Shown here: one piece after another, positions 6,528 through 13,934 of the stretch
Numbering within the stretch: position 1 is the first letter of the stretch
How the letters are laid out: each line of letters starts with the position of its first letter
Virus record (IMG/VR): IMGVR_UViG_3300020442_000867
Location: 1 to 28,444 of that record
Source of the DNA: a virus
Length of the DNA: 28,444 nucleotides
Direction: 5' to 3' (one strand)
Program-made: the position numbers and the translations under genes
The notes under the pieces: model-generated
The model's input: the letters and a program-made list of their open reading frames with translations, nothing else
Databases searched by the model: none
What the model was told of the DNA's origin: nothing

Positions 6528-7343
6528 ATGGAAGGTCTACATAAGATCAAATGGCGTGGTACTTATGGCGTAGGTGACTTTATGCAGGCATTGAATGTCT
6601 GTCATAGGTATTGTTATGATTACAACTTAGGTCAAGTGAATCTAGAGATGCACTGGGAACACGATGAAGATTACATCTATCATCCCAAAGACCCTGAGAC
6701 CATAGTCGAACGTATGACGTGGATACACGAAAAATATAAAGAACCTGAACGTGTATTAGTAACCCACGTCTTTAACTCTATGGAGTTTCATTATGATGAT
6801 GTAGACCAGAAAGTAAAACGTAGGTTCGAGTTTGATAATGATCGGTATGATCCTACGGGCGCACCACCAAATGATTGGGTGTTCGCTGAACGTGAGTGGA
6901 TCAAACCAGAAAAACGAATTGTTATCTGGACACCACATTACAATAAAGAACAACCCCGAAGATGGAAAAGGTGGTTGACAGAAGATGATTGGTCTGATAT
7001 AATAGAGCTGCTCAGGTGGGATGGTTGGGTACTCACTGAGCTGACATATCGTACACCAATAAGAGCTGCGTATGAACAGATACAAAGATGTAAGTTCGTA
7101 GTTTCGTATGATGGAATGTGGCACTATATAGCAAGGAACTTTTGTAAACCACATCTGATACCCAGCAAAGAAGGGATAACAACTTATAATACACCACAGG
7201 CATATAAGTTAAAAAGTCCTGAAGATATGAAAGAGTTTTTCTTACCTGAAAATTTAGATGCAAATCTAAAGAAGATGAACGATAAAGCAAAACTCTTTAA
7301 AGATGATTTAATAGGGAGTATAAACTTCCAGAGAAAAGTATGA
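6528..7343 (+). CDS. Putative GT-B glycosyltransferase, 271 aa
   Basis: The start codon directly follows the preceding stop (TAAATG). The C-terminal half resembles the donor-binding Rossmann domain of GT9/heptosyltransferase-like proteins: 'RIVIWTPHYN' (residues 130-139), a central 'IELLRWDGWVLTEL' strand-helix and 'IQRCKFVVSYDGMWHYIARNF' (residues 184-204), where the last segment looks like the conserved donor site. There is no DxD, as expected for GT-B. No membrane segment. The stop overlaps the radical SAM start by 4 bp. A perfect-looking promoter lies inside this gene (6975-7003). Family call is moderate. Confidence 0.55.
   Translation: MEGLHKIKWRGTYGVGDFMQALNVCHRYCYDYNLGQVNLEMHWEHDEDYIYHPKDPETIVERMTWIHEKYKEPERVLVTHVFNSMEFHYDDVDQKVKRRFEFDNDRYDPTGAPPNDWVFAEREWIKPEKRIVIWTPHYNKEQPRRWKRWLTEDDWSDIIELLRWDGWVLTELTYRTPIRAAYEQIQRCKFVVSYDGMWHYIARNFCKPHLIPSKEGITTYNTPQAYKLKSPEDMKEFFLPENLDANLKKMNDKAKLFKDDLIGSINFQRKV
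6975..7003 (+). promoter_or_regulatory. Consensus sigma70 promoter inside a coding region
   Basis: TTGACA (6975-6980), 17-bp spacer, TATAAT (6998-7003). It could give internal transcription of the radical SAM and later genes. It lacks the CYTGYY spacer block of the other early promoters, and chance occurrence within coding sequence is possible. Confidence 0.4.
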
Positions 7344-8320
7344 AGACTATAATTGAACCTGTATTAGACCGTGCTGTAATAGAAGTTAACGGTGGGTGTA
7401 ATTACAGTTGTAGTATGTGTCCTCAAGATATGAGAACTGGGGGACGTGACAAGAGATTCTTAAGAAAGATGAATCTTCTTGAATTCGAAAACAACGTAGA
7501 ACAATGCGCTGAGATGGGTTTGCGTGTTGTCAATCTAGAAGGTTCTGGTGAACCTACTCTAAACAGAAACTTACCTGAATATATTAAGATCGTAAAGAAA
7601 TATGGTGCGAAAGCATTCTGTTTCTCCAACGGTTTTAGGATGCAAGGTGACTTTATGAAGAGGTGTGTCGATGCTGGTTTAGATTTCTATCGATTCTCTT
7701 TTATAGGTTACAGTAAAGAAAAGTATACTGAATGGATGCATAACAGAGTCGGGGGTAACTTCGATCTGATTTGTAACAACATACGTGAGATGAAAAAGTA
7801 TGTTGATGAGAGTGGTAGTGATTGTGTCGTTGCGACATATCATTTGATCACAGATAACGATAACCTAGAGGAAGAGTTAGATGCGTATAAAAAACTGGTT
7901 GATGACCTTGGAGTTAAAACAGAAATTTGGAAAATGCATAACTGGTCTGGAGTCTATGATAACAAAGATAAACGAACAGGTGAAATCAAAACGTGTGGTA
8001 GACCGTTTTCTCCTGACATTGTTATCCGTGCTGGTGGACTTGATGGACATAGTGGTGCAGTCGCTCCGTGTTGCCAAGTCTTGGGTAGAGACGAAGAAGC
8101 AGTCCTTGGACATACATCCGAAAAGTCAGTAAAAGAAATATGGAATGATATTCCTTACGTAGAACTTAGAGAGGGTCATATTAATGGTGACTATCCAGAC
8201 TACTGTAAAGATTGTGATTTTCTGCTTGACGATCCTGAAGTTTTAGTGTATACTAATCACGAAAGAGACCTGTACAAAATGCACGGTACTGAATTTGATC
8301 TAGATGATTATAGAGAGTGA
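7340..8320 (+). CDS. Radical SAM protein with SPASM-like domain, 326 aa
   Basis: C20-x3-C24-x2-C27 ('CNYSCSMCPQD') is the radical SAM 4Fe-4S motif, and 'NLEGSGEPTLN' (residues 65-75) is the following SAM-binding element. The C-terminal part holds C219, C244, C245, C289 and C292 ('YCKDCDF'), the SPASM-type pattern for extra Fe-S clusters. 'EIWND' (266-270) is typical of that module. Such enzymes modify peptides or small molecules. SPASM members linked to glycosyltransferase clusters are known, but the substrate cannot be inferred. It is coupled to the neighbour at its 5' end by ATGA. Confidence 0.92.
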   Translation: MKTIIEPVLDRAVIEVNGGCNYSCSMCPQDMRTGGRDKRFLRKMNLLEFENNVEQCAEMGLRVVNLEGSGEPTLNRNLPEYIKIVKKYGAKAFCFSNGFRMQGDFMKRCVDAGLDFYRFSFIGYSKEKYTEWMHNRVGGNFDLICNNIREMKKYVDESGSDCVVATYHLITDNDNLEEELDAYKKLVDDLGVKTEIWKMHNWSGVYDNKDKRTGEIKTCGRPFSPDIVIRAGGLDGHSGAVAPCCQVLGRDEEAVLGHTSEKSVKEIWNDIPYVELREGHINGDYPDYCKDCDFLLDDPEVLVYTNHERDLYKMHGTEFDLDDYRE

Positions 8321-8327
8321 CGATAAA

Positions 8328-9113
8328 ATGAGATGTCTAATATATCAAGTTGCGGTTGGTAAACCATCCAAACTATACGAACATTGTATTGACAGTGTTA
8401 GAGAGTATTGTTCAAGATATGGTATTACTCACATTGTACAAAACACACCTAAGATGTGGATCAAACCCGATCCATTTACAACAAACCGTAGTAAAGAAGC
8501 GGTAAGTCGAGTCGGATGTTTACCCATCTTTGAAAAAGAGAATGCGTTCGATTACCTTGATGACTTTGATATGATTGCAATTATCGATGCTGACGTATAC
8601 GTCCGTCCAGATGCAGATAACATATTCTTAGAACCTATGCAAAAGAATTGTGCAATTGCGGTTGCAAGTGAACGTGATATGAATATCAAACCGTGGTATG
8701 CTGAGAAGATCAAGAACTATAGTCATATGCAATACGGATTGTTGCACAGTAACAAAGTTAATTTCTTACCAAACCACCTTGGATTTGAATTCTTTAATAT
8801 GGGAGTTATGTTGATTAACTCTAAGAACTTCAAACCATTCTTACAAGGACAGACAGGCAAACAGTTTATACAGAGAGATGAATTTAAGAGATTCGTTGAC
8901 GGAGAAGGTGCGTGGAAATGGTCAACAGACCAAACACTACTAAACTATTTCCTTAAGAAATATAAAGTACCCACCAAAAAATTACGATCCAAATTTAACG
9001 GATTGTTTACTGCGGTCAATGATATAGAAGATTGTGACTTTGTACACTTCTTCTTAAAAGACAAACTACCTGAACGTGGGGAGAATGTCGAGGAGTTGAT
9101 GAAACAAATATGA
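8328..9113 (+). CDS. GT-A fold glycosyltransferase, 261 aa
   Basis: An in-frame ATG at 8304 would overlap the upstream gene. The ATG at 8328 is chosen because GAGAG lies about 10 nt upstream and the protein proper starts with a beta-strand ('MRCLIYQVAVG'). The DxD is D87-A-D89 in 'FDMIAIIDADVYV'. 'FEFFNMGVMLINS' (about residues 157-169) and 'STDQTLLNYF' (199-208) are the later GT8-like landmarks. Soluble, substrate unknown. The stop overlaps the sulfotransferase start by 4 bp. Confidence 0.8.
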   Translation: MRCLIYQVAVGKPSKLYEHCIDSVREYCSRYGITHIVQNTPKMWIKPDPFTTNRSKEAVSRVGCLPIFEKENAFDYLDDFDMIAIIDADVYVRPDADNIFLEPMQKNCAIAVASERDMNIKPWYAEKIKNYSHMQYGLLHSNKVNFLPNHLGFEFFNMGVMLINSKNFKPFLQGQTGKQFIQRDEFKRFVDGEGAWKWSTDQTLLNYFLKKYKVPTKKLRSKFNGLFTAVNDIEDCDFVHFFLKDKLPERGENVEELMKQI

Positions 9114-9811
9114 AGAGGATTTTTGTACATATCCCGAAGAACGGTGGAATGACATATCGAAAGAACCCTAACATTCGAAATCAGATCATTCTCGCAACAC
9201 CAAATATGCACGTGAGTAAAGAATACACTCGTAAGTTACACGAGGTAATGCATCATCACGGAGAACACGAAGGTAACGAACACGCACGATATATTGATTG
9301 GAATGAAGACATTCGAAACAAATATAAAGCAGTTGCGATAGTACGTAACCCGTGGAGTAGAGTTGTATCTCGATTTGAGTTTGCACGTAAAGTGATATAT
9401 CAAGAGAAAGAATCAGATCATTACGGTGAAACTGACTATATCGATTGTTCATCTTTCGAAGCATTTTTAGATACCAGACATATCTGGGGTAATAAAGAAT
9501 ACTTCTGGCATCGTGCGATACGTGGATGGTATCCCGCATTGGATTATGTCACAGATGAGAACGGTAAAGTGTGTTGTGATATTCTACGATTCGAAAACTA
9601 CAACGAAGATACCAAGGACTATTTTAACCTATTGAGTAACCCTGAACCAAGAAACGTAACTGGATATCTACAGTCTACATATAAGAGTTACTACAATAAA
9701 GACACCATACAAGTCGTAGCAGATTGGTATAAACGTGATATTGATCATTGGGGTTTTGATTTTGATACTGGTGCAACGAGGAATTTTTGGAATGTTAGAA
9801 AACCTGTTTAA
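9110..9811 (+). CDS. Sulfotransferase family protein, 233 aa
   Basis: The N-terminus 'RIFVHIPKNGGMTYR' is the 5'-phosphosulfate loop of PAPS-dependent sulfotransferases (K10 to T15). 'AVAIVRNPWSRVVSRFEF' (residues 74-91, with R79 and S83) is the 3'-phosphate-binding element. Together these match the carbohydrate sulfotransferase group (heparan/chondroitin type), which moves sulfate from PAPS to a sugar hydroxyl. No membrane anchor, so it acts in the cytoplasm. Its place between two sugar-enzyme genes suggests that the product glycan is sulfated. The 3' end overlaps the methyltransferase by 20 bp. Confidence 0.88.
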   Translation: MKRIFVHIPKNGGMTYRKNPNIRNQIILATPNMHVSKEYTRKLHEVMHHHGEHEGNEHARYIDWNEDIRNKYKAVAIVRNPWSRVVSRFEFARKVIYQEKESDHYGETDYIDCSSFEAFLDTRHIWGNKEYFWHRAIRGWYPALDYVTDENGKVCCDILRFENYNEDTKDYFNLLSNPEPRNVTGYLQSTYKSYYNKDTIQVVADWYKRDIDHWGFDFDTGATRNFWNVRKPV

Positions 9812-10406
9812 CAAATATCAATGTGACAAAAGTAAAAAACACAAGTACCATCTTATCTACGAACCTTATTTTGAGAAGAAGCGTTATGATGAAATTAACA
9901 TCCTTGAAGTAGGAACGTTCAAGGGTGCTAGTACATCTGCATTTAGAGATTACTTTCCTAATGCAAACATCTACACAATAGATATCTTTGTACGTACACA
10001 ACCTGAAGACCTATCAATATTACAGGACAAACGAGTACACTGGTTGAAACACGATACAATGAATGCTGGGTTACCTTATGCTATACAAGATGCTTGGGGA
10101 GATATTGAGTTCGACTTTATAATTGATGATGGTGCTCATTGGCCAATGGCAAACCTTCTTACCCTAAAAAACTGTATTCGCTTCCTGAAAGAGAAAGGTG
10201 TTTACTTTATTGAAGATGTTTGGCCGATGGATATTATGTCTTGGAACGAATTGCAAAACCCTTGGTTAAGAGGGAGACCAGAAAGGTATAATAATTTAGA
10301 CAACAATATGTTTGTCGAAGAACTAAAAAAATATAACGTCACTCCGCACGATAATCGTAAACTGTGTGCGCCTGACTCATTCATATATGCGATTAAAACT
10401 AAATGA
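9792..10406 (+). CDS. Class I SAM-dependent methyltransferase, 204 aa
   Basis: The ATG at 9792 is chosen because GAGGAA lies 8 nt upstream. A more upstream in-frame ATG (9735) would overlap the sulfotransferase far more. Motif I is 'ILEVGTFKGAST' (residues 37-48), the acidic end of beta-2 is D64, and 'FDFIIDDGAHWP' (107-118) places Asp-Asp-Gly-x-His as in the cephalosporin hydroxylase/macrocin and rhamnosyl O-methyltransferase group, where these residues bind a metal. A sugar O-methyltransferase is therefore likely. The stop overlaps the next start (ATGATG). Confidence 0.82.
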   Translation: MLENLFNKYQCDKSKKHKYHLIYEPYFEKKRYDEINILEVGTFKGASTSAFRDYFPNANIYTIDIFVRTQPEDLSILQDKRVHWLKHDTMNAGLPYAIQDAWGDIEFDFIIDDGAHWPMANLLTLKNCIRFLKEKGVYFIEDVWPMDIMSWNELQNPWLRGRPERYNNLDNNMFVEELKKYNVTPHDNRKLCAPDSFIYAIKTK

Positions 10407-11134
10407 TGAAAGCACTTATAATATCTCTTACTAATAGTTATCCCGCTCAAATGGCAACACGTCATTTGATGGGTAGTATTAAAAGAACAAAGTCTAAGTT
10501 AGAACCATTGACTATCGATGCAACTACCCCTATGACTTTTCAAGAAGACCTTGATAAGATCGATGAGATTGATGCACGGAATTTGCAATGGACGTGGCCC
10601 ATCGATCCTTCTCAAGATGGTATGGACTTGAACACTGGATTATATAAAAGACACTATGTTACAGACGATATGTTAAAAGTAGTTGCGTGTATGGTATCGC
10701 ATATGAGATGTTGGCAGATGTGTATCGATCTAGATGAGACCGTTGTGATCTTAGAACACGATGCAGAGTTTACTCGTAAGTTTGACTTCGATGATCTCAA
10801 AGAAGACTTTAAAGGTGGGATCATAGGATTGAATCATCCAAAGAATGCAACTCGTAGAGCAAAGGTATTCCACGATAAGGTATCTCAAACAGAAGGTTTA
10901 CAACCTGTACCATCTGTACAGGAATCACACGAAGACCCATTACCGCAAGGACTAGCAGGAAATTCTGCATATGTGATATCACCAGCGGCAGCTAAAAAAT
11001 TACTAAATAAAACAAAAGAGGTTGGTTTGTGGCCGAACGATGCCATAATGTGTAAACAACTATTCCCTTGGATGCAAGTAGTATTCCCATATTACACCAA
11101 GGTACAAGGACTGAAGAGTACAACAACAAAATGA
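10403..11134 (+). CDS. GT25-like glycosyltransferase, 243 aa (first of two)
   Basis: Typical GT25 (LPS-type) landmarks: 'VACMVSHMRCWQ' (residues 94-105), the acidic triad 'ILEHDAEF' (E118-H-D120) on a hydrophobic strand, and 'GNSAYVISPAAAKKLL' near 190-205. GT25 enzymes usually add galactose or glucose to lipooligosaccharide or collagen. The acceptor here is unknown. A second, diverged GT25 lies at 11325. Both starts, at 10403 and 10406, are in frame. The end is coupled to a 63-aa gene by ATGA. Confidence 0.8.
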   Translation: MMKALIISLTNSYPAQMATRHLMGSIKRTKSKLEPLTIDATTPMTFQEDLDKIDEIDARNLQWTWPIDPSQDGMDLNTGLYKRHYVTDDMLKVVACMVSHMRCWQMCIDLDETVVILEHDAEFTRKFDFDDLKEDFKGGIIGLNHPKNATRRAKVFHDKVSQTEGLQPVPSVQESHEDPLPQGLAGNSAYVISPAAAKKLLNKTKEVGLWPNDAIMCKQLFPWMQVVFPYYTKVQGLKSTTTK

Positions 11135-11322
11135 TTACTCCAGTAACAGAAGTAACTGCAATGCCTACAGTATCAAGACGTGTGAATACAGTAGAACGTG
11201 TTCACAATGTAGGAGACGGACAACACAAAGTGGTTGCAACAACATATATTGTAACTACATATGATGATAAAGGGAGACTTGTTTATACGACTAACACTAG
11301 TCAAGTAAGTTATACAGTTTAA
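11131..11322 (+). CDS. Small beta-rich protein, 63 aa, unknown function
   Basis: The ATG at 11131 overlaps the preceding stop by 4 bp. The product is rich in Val and Thr with alternating hydrophobic residues ('HKVVATTYIVTTYDDKGRLV'), suggesting beta-strands, and has no cysteine. No family recognised. It is wedged between two GT25-like genes and conserved in frame with tight spacing, so it may be an accessory subunit. This is inference. Confidence 0.55.
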   Translation: MITPVTEVTAMPTVSRRVNTVERVHNVGDGQHKVVATTYIVTTYDDKGRLVYTTNTSQVSYTV

Positions 11323-11324
11323 TT

Positions 11325-11972
11325 ATGAAACCATTTGTTATAACCATTGAGGATTTGAAAGAGTCGGTAGAGAGTGCCGAACGCTGTATCAAGTCTGGAA
11401 AAAAATATGGTATAAAGGTAAACAAATTTAGTGCCTTTACACCCAAAGACGATCCACTAAAGTTCTTTAAGGAAGAAGGACTTTCACCTATGGGGTTTGA
11501 TGAGGATAAAAAGTATTCTCGAAACCTCAACTGTCTATCCGCATTCAGATCGCATTACTCGTTATGGAAACAATGCGTCAAGGAAAATGTCAACTATCTT
11601 ATCCTTGAACACGATGCAGTTTTTAAAGACAAACTACCGATCATAGGATTCGGTGATATCTGCAACTTTGGAGCACCATCCTATGGATCATTTAATACAC
11701 CACATAGACTAGGATTGAATGGACTCACTTCTAAGTTATATTTGCCAGGAGCTCACGCATATGCAATTACCCCATTGGGAGCACGCTTACTCATTAACCA
11801 AGCTAAAGTTTACGCAAGACCAACAGACGTTTTCATTAACCTACACGCTTTCCCCGACATCAAAGAATACTACCCTTGGCCCGTGGAAGCAGTTGATGAC
11901 TTCACAACCATACAACACGAAGGTGGATGTGGAGCTAAACATCGATACAGTGAGGAGTACAAAATAATATGA
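11325..11972 (+). CDS. GT25-like glycosyltransferase, 215 aa (second of two)
   Basis: Same layout as the protein at 10403 but clearly diverged: 'CLSAFRSHYSLWKQC' (residues 70-84), 'YLILEHDAVF' with E95-H-D97, and 'PGAHAYAITPLGARLLI' around 141-157. Soluble. Starts 2 nt after the previous stop and ends in an ATGA overlap with the next gene. Two GT25 enzymes in one operon suggest two successive sugar additions or different linkages. Confidence 0.78.
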   Translation: MKPFVITIEDLKESVESAERCIKSGKKYGIKVNKFSAFTPKDDPLKFFKEEGLSPMGFDEDKKYSRNLNCLSAFRSHYSLWKQCVKENVNYLILEHDAVFKDKLPIIGFGDICNFGAPSYGSFNTPHRLGLNGLTSKLYLPGAHAYAITPLGARLLINQAKVYARPTDVFINLHAFPDIKEYYPWPVEAVDDFTTIQHEGGCGAKHRYSEEYKII

Positions 11973-12616
11973 ATATGTTCGTAACAGGATGTGACAGTAA
12001 CACAGAATGGCAGTTACCGTGGTTTCTTGCAAACTACAAAAGTCACACTACCTCACCTATATTGATCTGTGATTTCGGTATGACCGAAGAGATGCAAGAC
12101 TTTTTAGTAGACTACAATGTAGTTAAAGTAACACCAGATGCAGAAGGTTGGTTCAAGAAACCCTTTGCAATACTCGAAGCGTTAAACTTCGCAGATAAGG
12201 TTTGTTGGATCGATACTGATTGTCAAATCAAAGCAAATCCAGACGATATCTTTTTGCACAGTGAACCAAACAAACTAAGTATGGTTGAAGATAGACCTTG
12301 GTCTAATCGAAGACCCGACCTTGGTAAGTGGTACAACTCTGGTGTTGTTATGGTGGAACGAACACCATATATATTAAAAGAGTGGGCAAAAAACTGTTTA
12401 CGGGAAGCGAATCCTGTACAGGGAGACCAAGAGGTTTTACATATGATGATGGGTGGTGATGAACTAACCAAACTCATTTACATAAACCCCTTACCACATA
12501 AGTATAACACCCTACGTATTGATTACATCGATGGGATCGCAGATAAGAATCCTGTCATAGTACATCATACAGGACGTAAGGGAAAAGAAGAAATAAGAAG
12601 GCAGATAGATAAATGA
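11969..12616 (+). CDS. GT-A fold glycosyltransferase (GT8-like), 215 aa
   Basis: DxD at D82-T-D84 in 'KVCWIDTDCQIK' and a 'YNSGVVMVERTPYIL' segment near residues 117-131 with the conserved N-S/T-G of GT8-like enzymes. A late 'HHTGRKG' (residues 198-204) supplies the usual C-terminal His ligand. Overlaps neighbours at both ends by ATGA. Substrates unknown. Confidence 0.78.
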   Translation: MNMFVTGCDSNTEWQLPWFLANYKSHTTSPILICDFGMTEEMQDFLVDYNVVKVTPDAEGWFKKPFAILEALNFADKVCWIDTDCQIKANPDDIFLHSEPNKLSMVEDRPWSNRRPDLGKWYNSGVVMVERTPYILKEWAKNCLREANPVQGDQEVLHMMMGGDELTKLIYINPLPHKYNTLRIDYIDGIADKNPVIVHHTGRKGKEEIRRQIDK

Positions 12617-12831
12617 ATTATTTAATCGAAGCGTTAGTTAAAAAACTCGAAGGAGAGATCGCTGTTGCTAAGGCAAACATCGATGTCTATTGTAAAAACG
12701 CCGCTGGTATTGGGGAACATCCTGATATCGTAGAAGCGATTGAAACACAAATCGCTAGGATTGCGGAAGCGGAAGATAAATTAAATGTTGCTCATAATCA
12801 TTTTGGGCACGGGAAATATAAAGATGTATGA
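12613..12831 (+). CDS. Small helical conserved phage protein, 72 aa
   Basis: An alpha-helical hairpin: residues 1-30 and 37-65 are both amphipathic helices separated by 'GIGEHPD' (residues 32-38). Similar small proteins occur in T4-like cyanophages, with no known role. ATGA overlap upstream and an 8-bp overlap with the nuclease gene downstream. Confidence 0.65.
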   Translation: MNYLIEALVKKLEGEIAVAKANIDVYCKNAAGIGEHPDIVEAIETQIARIAEAEDKLNVAHNHFGHGKYKDV

Positions 12832-13186
12832 ATATAGATGCAAACTCGATAGGGTTGTTGATGGGGATACTGTTGATGTTGACATTGATCTGGGATTCGG
12901 TGTCTGGTTACGAAAGCAAAGGATCAGACTTTTTGGAATCAATGCGCCAGAAAGCAGAACAAGAGACCTTGAAGAAAAGAAAAAAGGATTAGCTGCAAAA
13001 CAATTTGTGGTTGACTTTTTGGATGATGAGTATCTAATTCTCAAAACTGAGACTTATGATGCTACTGGTAAATATGGTCGTATCCTTGGATCGATCTTTA
13101 GAACAACAGATTATGCAGATAAGTCTGTTAATGAATACTTGGTTGAGAAGGGTCACGCAGTACCCTATTTTGGCGGAAAAAGGTAA
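12824..13186 (+). CDS. Thermonuclease (SNase-like) protein, 120 aa
   Basis: 'VVDGDTVDVDI' (residues 11-21), 'RLFGINAPE' (35-43) and 'GKYGRILG' (82-89) are the three staphylococcal nuclease-like motifs, giving R35, E43 and R86 as the catalytic set and Asp residues for calcium. Position 40 is Asn where S. aureus nuclease has Asp, a common variant. No signal peptide, so it should act inside the cell or in the virion on DNA or RNA. The start at 12824 overlaps the previous gene by 8 bp. It is out of place functionally among glycosyltransferases. Ends in TAATG coupling. Confidence 0.9.
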   Translation: MYEYRCKLDRVVDGDTVDVDIDLGFGVWLRKQRIRLFGINAPESRTRDLEEKKKGLAAKQFVVDFLDDEYLILKTETYDATGKYGRILGSIFRTTDYADKSVNEYLVEKGHAVPYFGGKR

Positions 13187-13836
13187 TGAGAGTAAATATC
13201 TTAGGTAATGGTGATAATGCTGGTATCTTTCAAAGAGGTACTGAAGGTAAGTTACTAGTATGTAATATGCCTCCATTTGAATTGACTAAAAAAGAAGTCT
13301 TTGCAACTGTTATGGTCGATTTCAAAATGATGAAAGCATTGACTGAAGGTAAGATCAAACTGGATATGTATGATTGGATTCTTGGAACACGTCCACGTAA
13401 ATGGATGGAGTTGCGAGGAGACTTCTACCTAAGATATGCACCAAATGTAAAAGCATTCTACCAACACGTACCCAAGTATGCCGCTGTGGATGGTAATCCC
13501 GCAATGGCAGCCACTAACTTTAATTGTGGACATATGGCAACACACTATGCGTGTGCTAAAATGAATGCAACTGAAGTACACCTATATGGATTCGATAGTC
13601 TGTTTGAAATGAATCTTAACTCATTTACAGACTTGTTATTAGAATCAGACCGTAGTCAGAACAACACCTTTAGACTTAACAATAACTGGAGACCAATCTG
13701 GTATCATATGTTTAGAGAGTTTAAAGATGTGAAGTTCGTACTTCATCATATCCACGATAAAATAAAGATAGATATTCCAGAGAATGTCGAAGTAGAAGCA
13801 CATAACAAAAAGGTTGACAAAAAGGGTTGGGGTTGA
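13186..13836 (+). CDS. Rossmann-like protein, possibly GT42/DUF115-type glycosyltransferase, 216 aa
   Basis: It begins with a strand-loop 'VNILGNGDNAGIF' (residues 3-15) reminiscent of the CMP-sialic-acid-binding start of GT42 sialyltransferases and MptE/DUF115 proteins. 'FNCGHMATHYACAKMNATEVHLYGFDSLF' lies near residues 112-140 with the typical 'LYGxD' turn. No DxD. Coupled by TAATG to the nuclease and last in the cassette. The early promoter for tRNA-Arg starts inside its last codons. Call is tentative. Confidence 0.5.
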   Translation: MRVNILGNGDNAGIFQRGTEGKLLVCNMPPFELTKKEVFATVMVDFKMMKALTEGKIKLDMYDWILGTRPRKWMELRGDFYLRYAPNVKAFYQHVPKYAAVDGNPAMAATNFNCGHMATHYACAKMNATEVHLYGFDSLFEMNLNSFTDLLLESDRSQNNTFRLNNNWRPIWYHMFREFKDVKFVLHHIHDKIKIDIPENVEVEAHNKKVDKKGWG

Positions 13837-13842
13837 TATAAT
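13814..13842 (+). promoter_or_regulatory. Perfect consensus sigma70 promoter for tRNA-Arg
   Basis: TTGACA (13814-13819), 17-bp spacer, TATAAT (13837-13842). Predicted start 13847-13850 coincides with the first base of the mature tRNA at 13850. It lies partly inside the end of the preceding gene. Confidence 0.85.
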
Positions 13843-13849
13843 ACACAAT

Positions 13850-13924
13850 GCCCTTGTAGTTTAACGGATAAAATAGTGGTCTACGAAACCATTGCTCTAG
13901 GTTCGATTCCTAGCAAGGGCGCCA
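13850..13924 (+). tRNA. tRNA-Arg (anticodon ACG)
   Basis: Acceptor GCCCTTG/CAAGGGC (13850-13856 with 13914-13920). Anticodon stem GTGGT/ACCAT with loop CTACGAA, anticodon ACG. T arm CTAGG-TTCGATT-CCTAG. Discriminator G13921 and encoded CCA 13922-13924. A34 would be read as inosine if the host TadA modifies it. The next gene's ribosome binding site starts right after the CCA. Confidence 0.95.
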
Positions 13925-13934
13925 AGAGGAAATT

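Noticed and set aside
6011-7290. Long open frames on the minus strand opposite the membrane protein and GT-B genes
   Set aside because: They are antisense shadows: no ribosome binding sites, odd composition rich in Ile/Tyr/Ser, and the plus-strand genes there are clearly coupled.
3909-13836. Cassette for glucosylation of hydroxymethylcytosine DNA as in T4
   Set aside because: No dCMP hydroxymethylase or recognisable alpha/beta-glucosyltransferase is seen in the window. The enzyme set (sulfotransferase, GT25, methyltransferase) fits glycan chemistry better, although DNA modification is not excluded.
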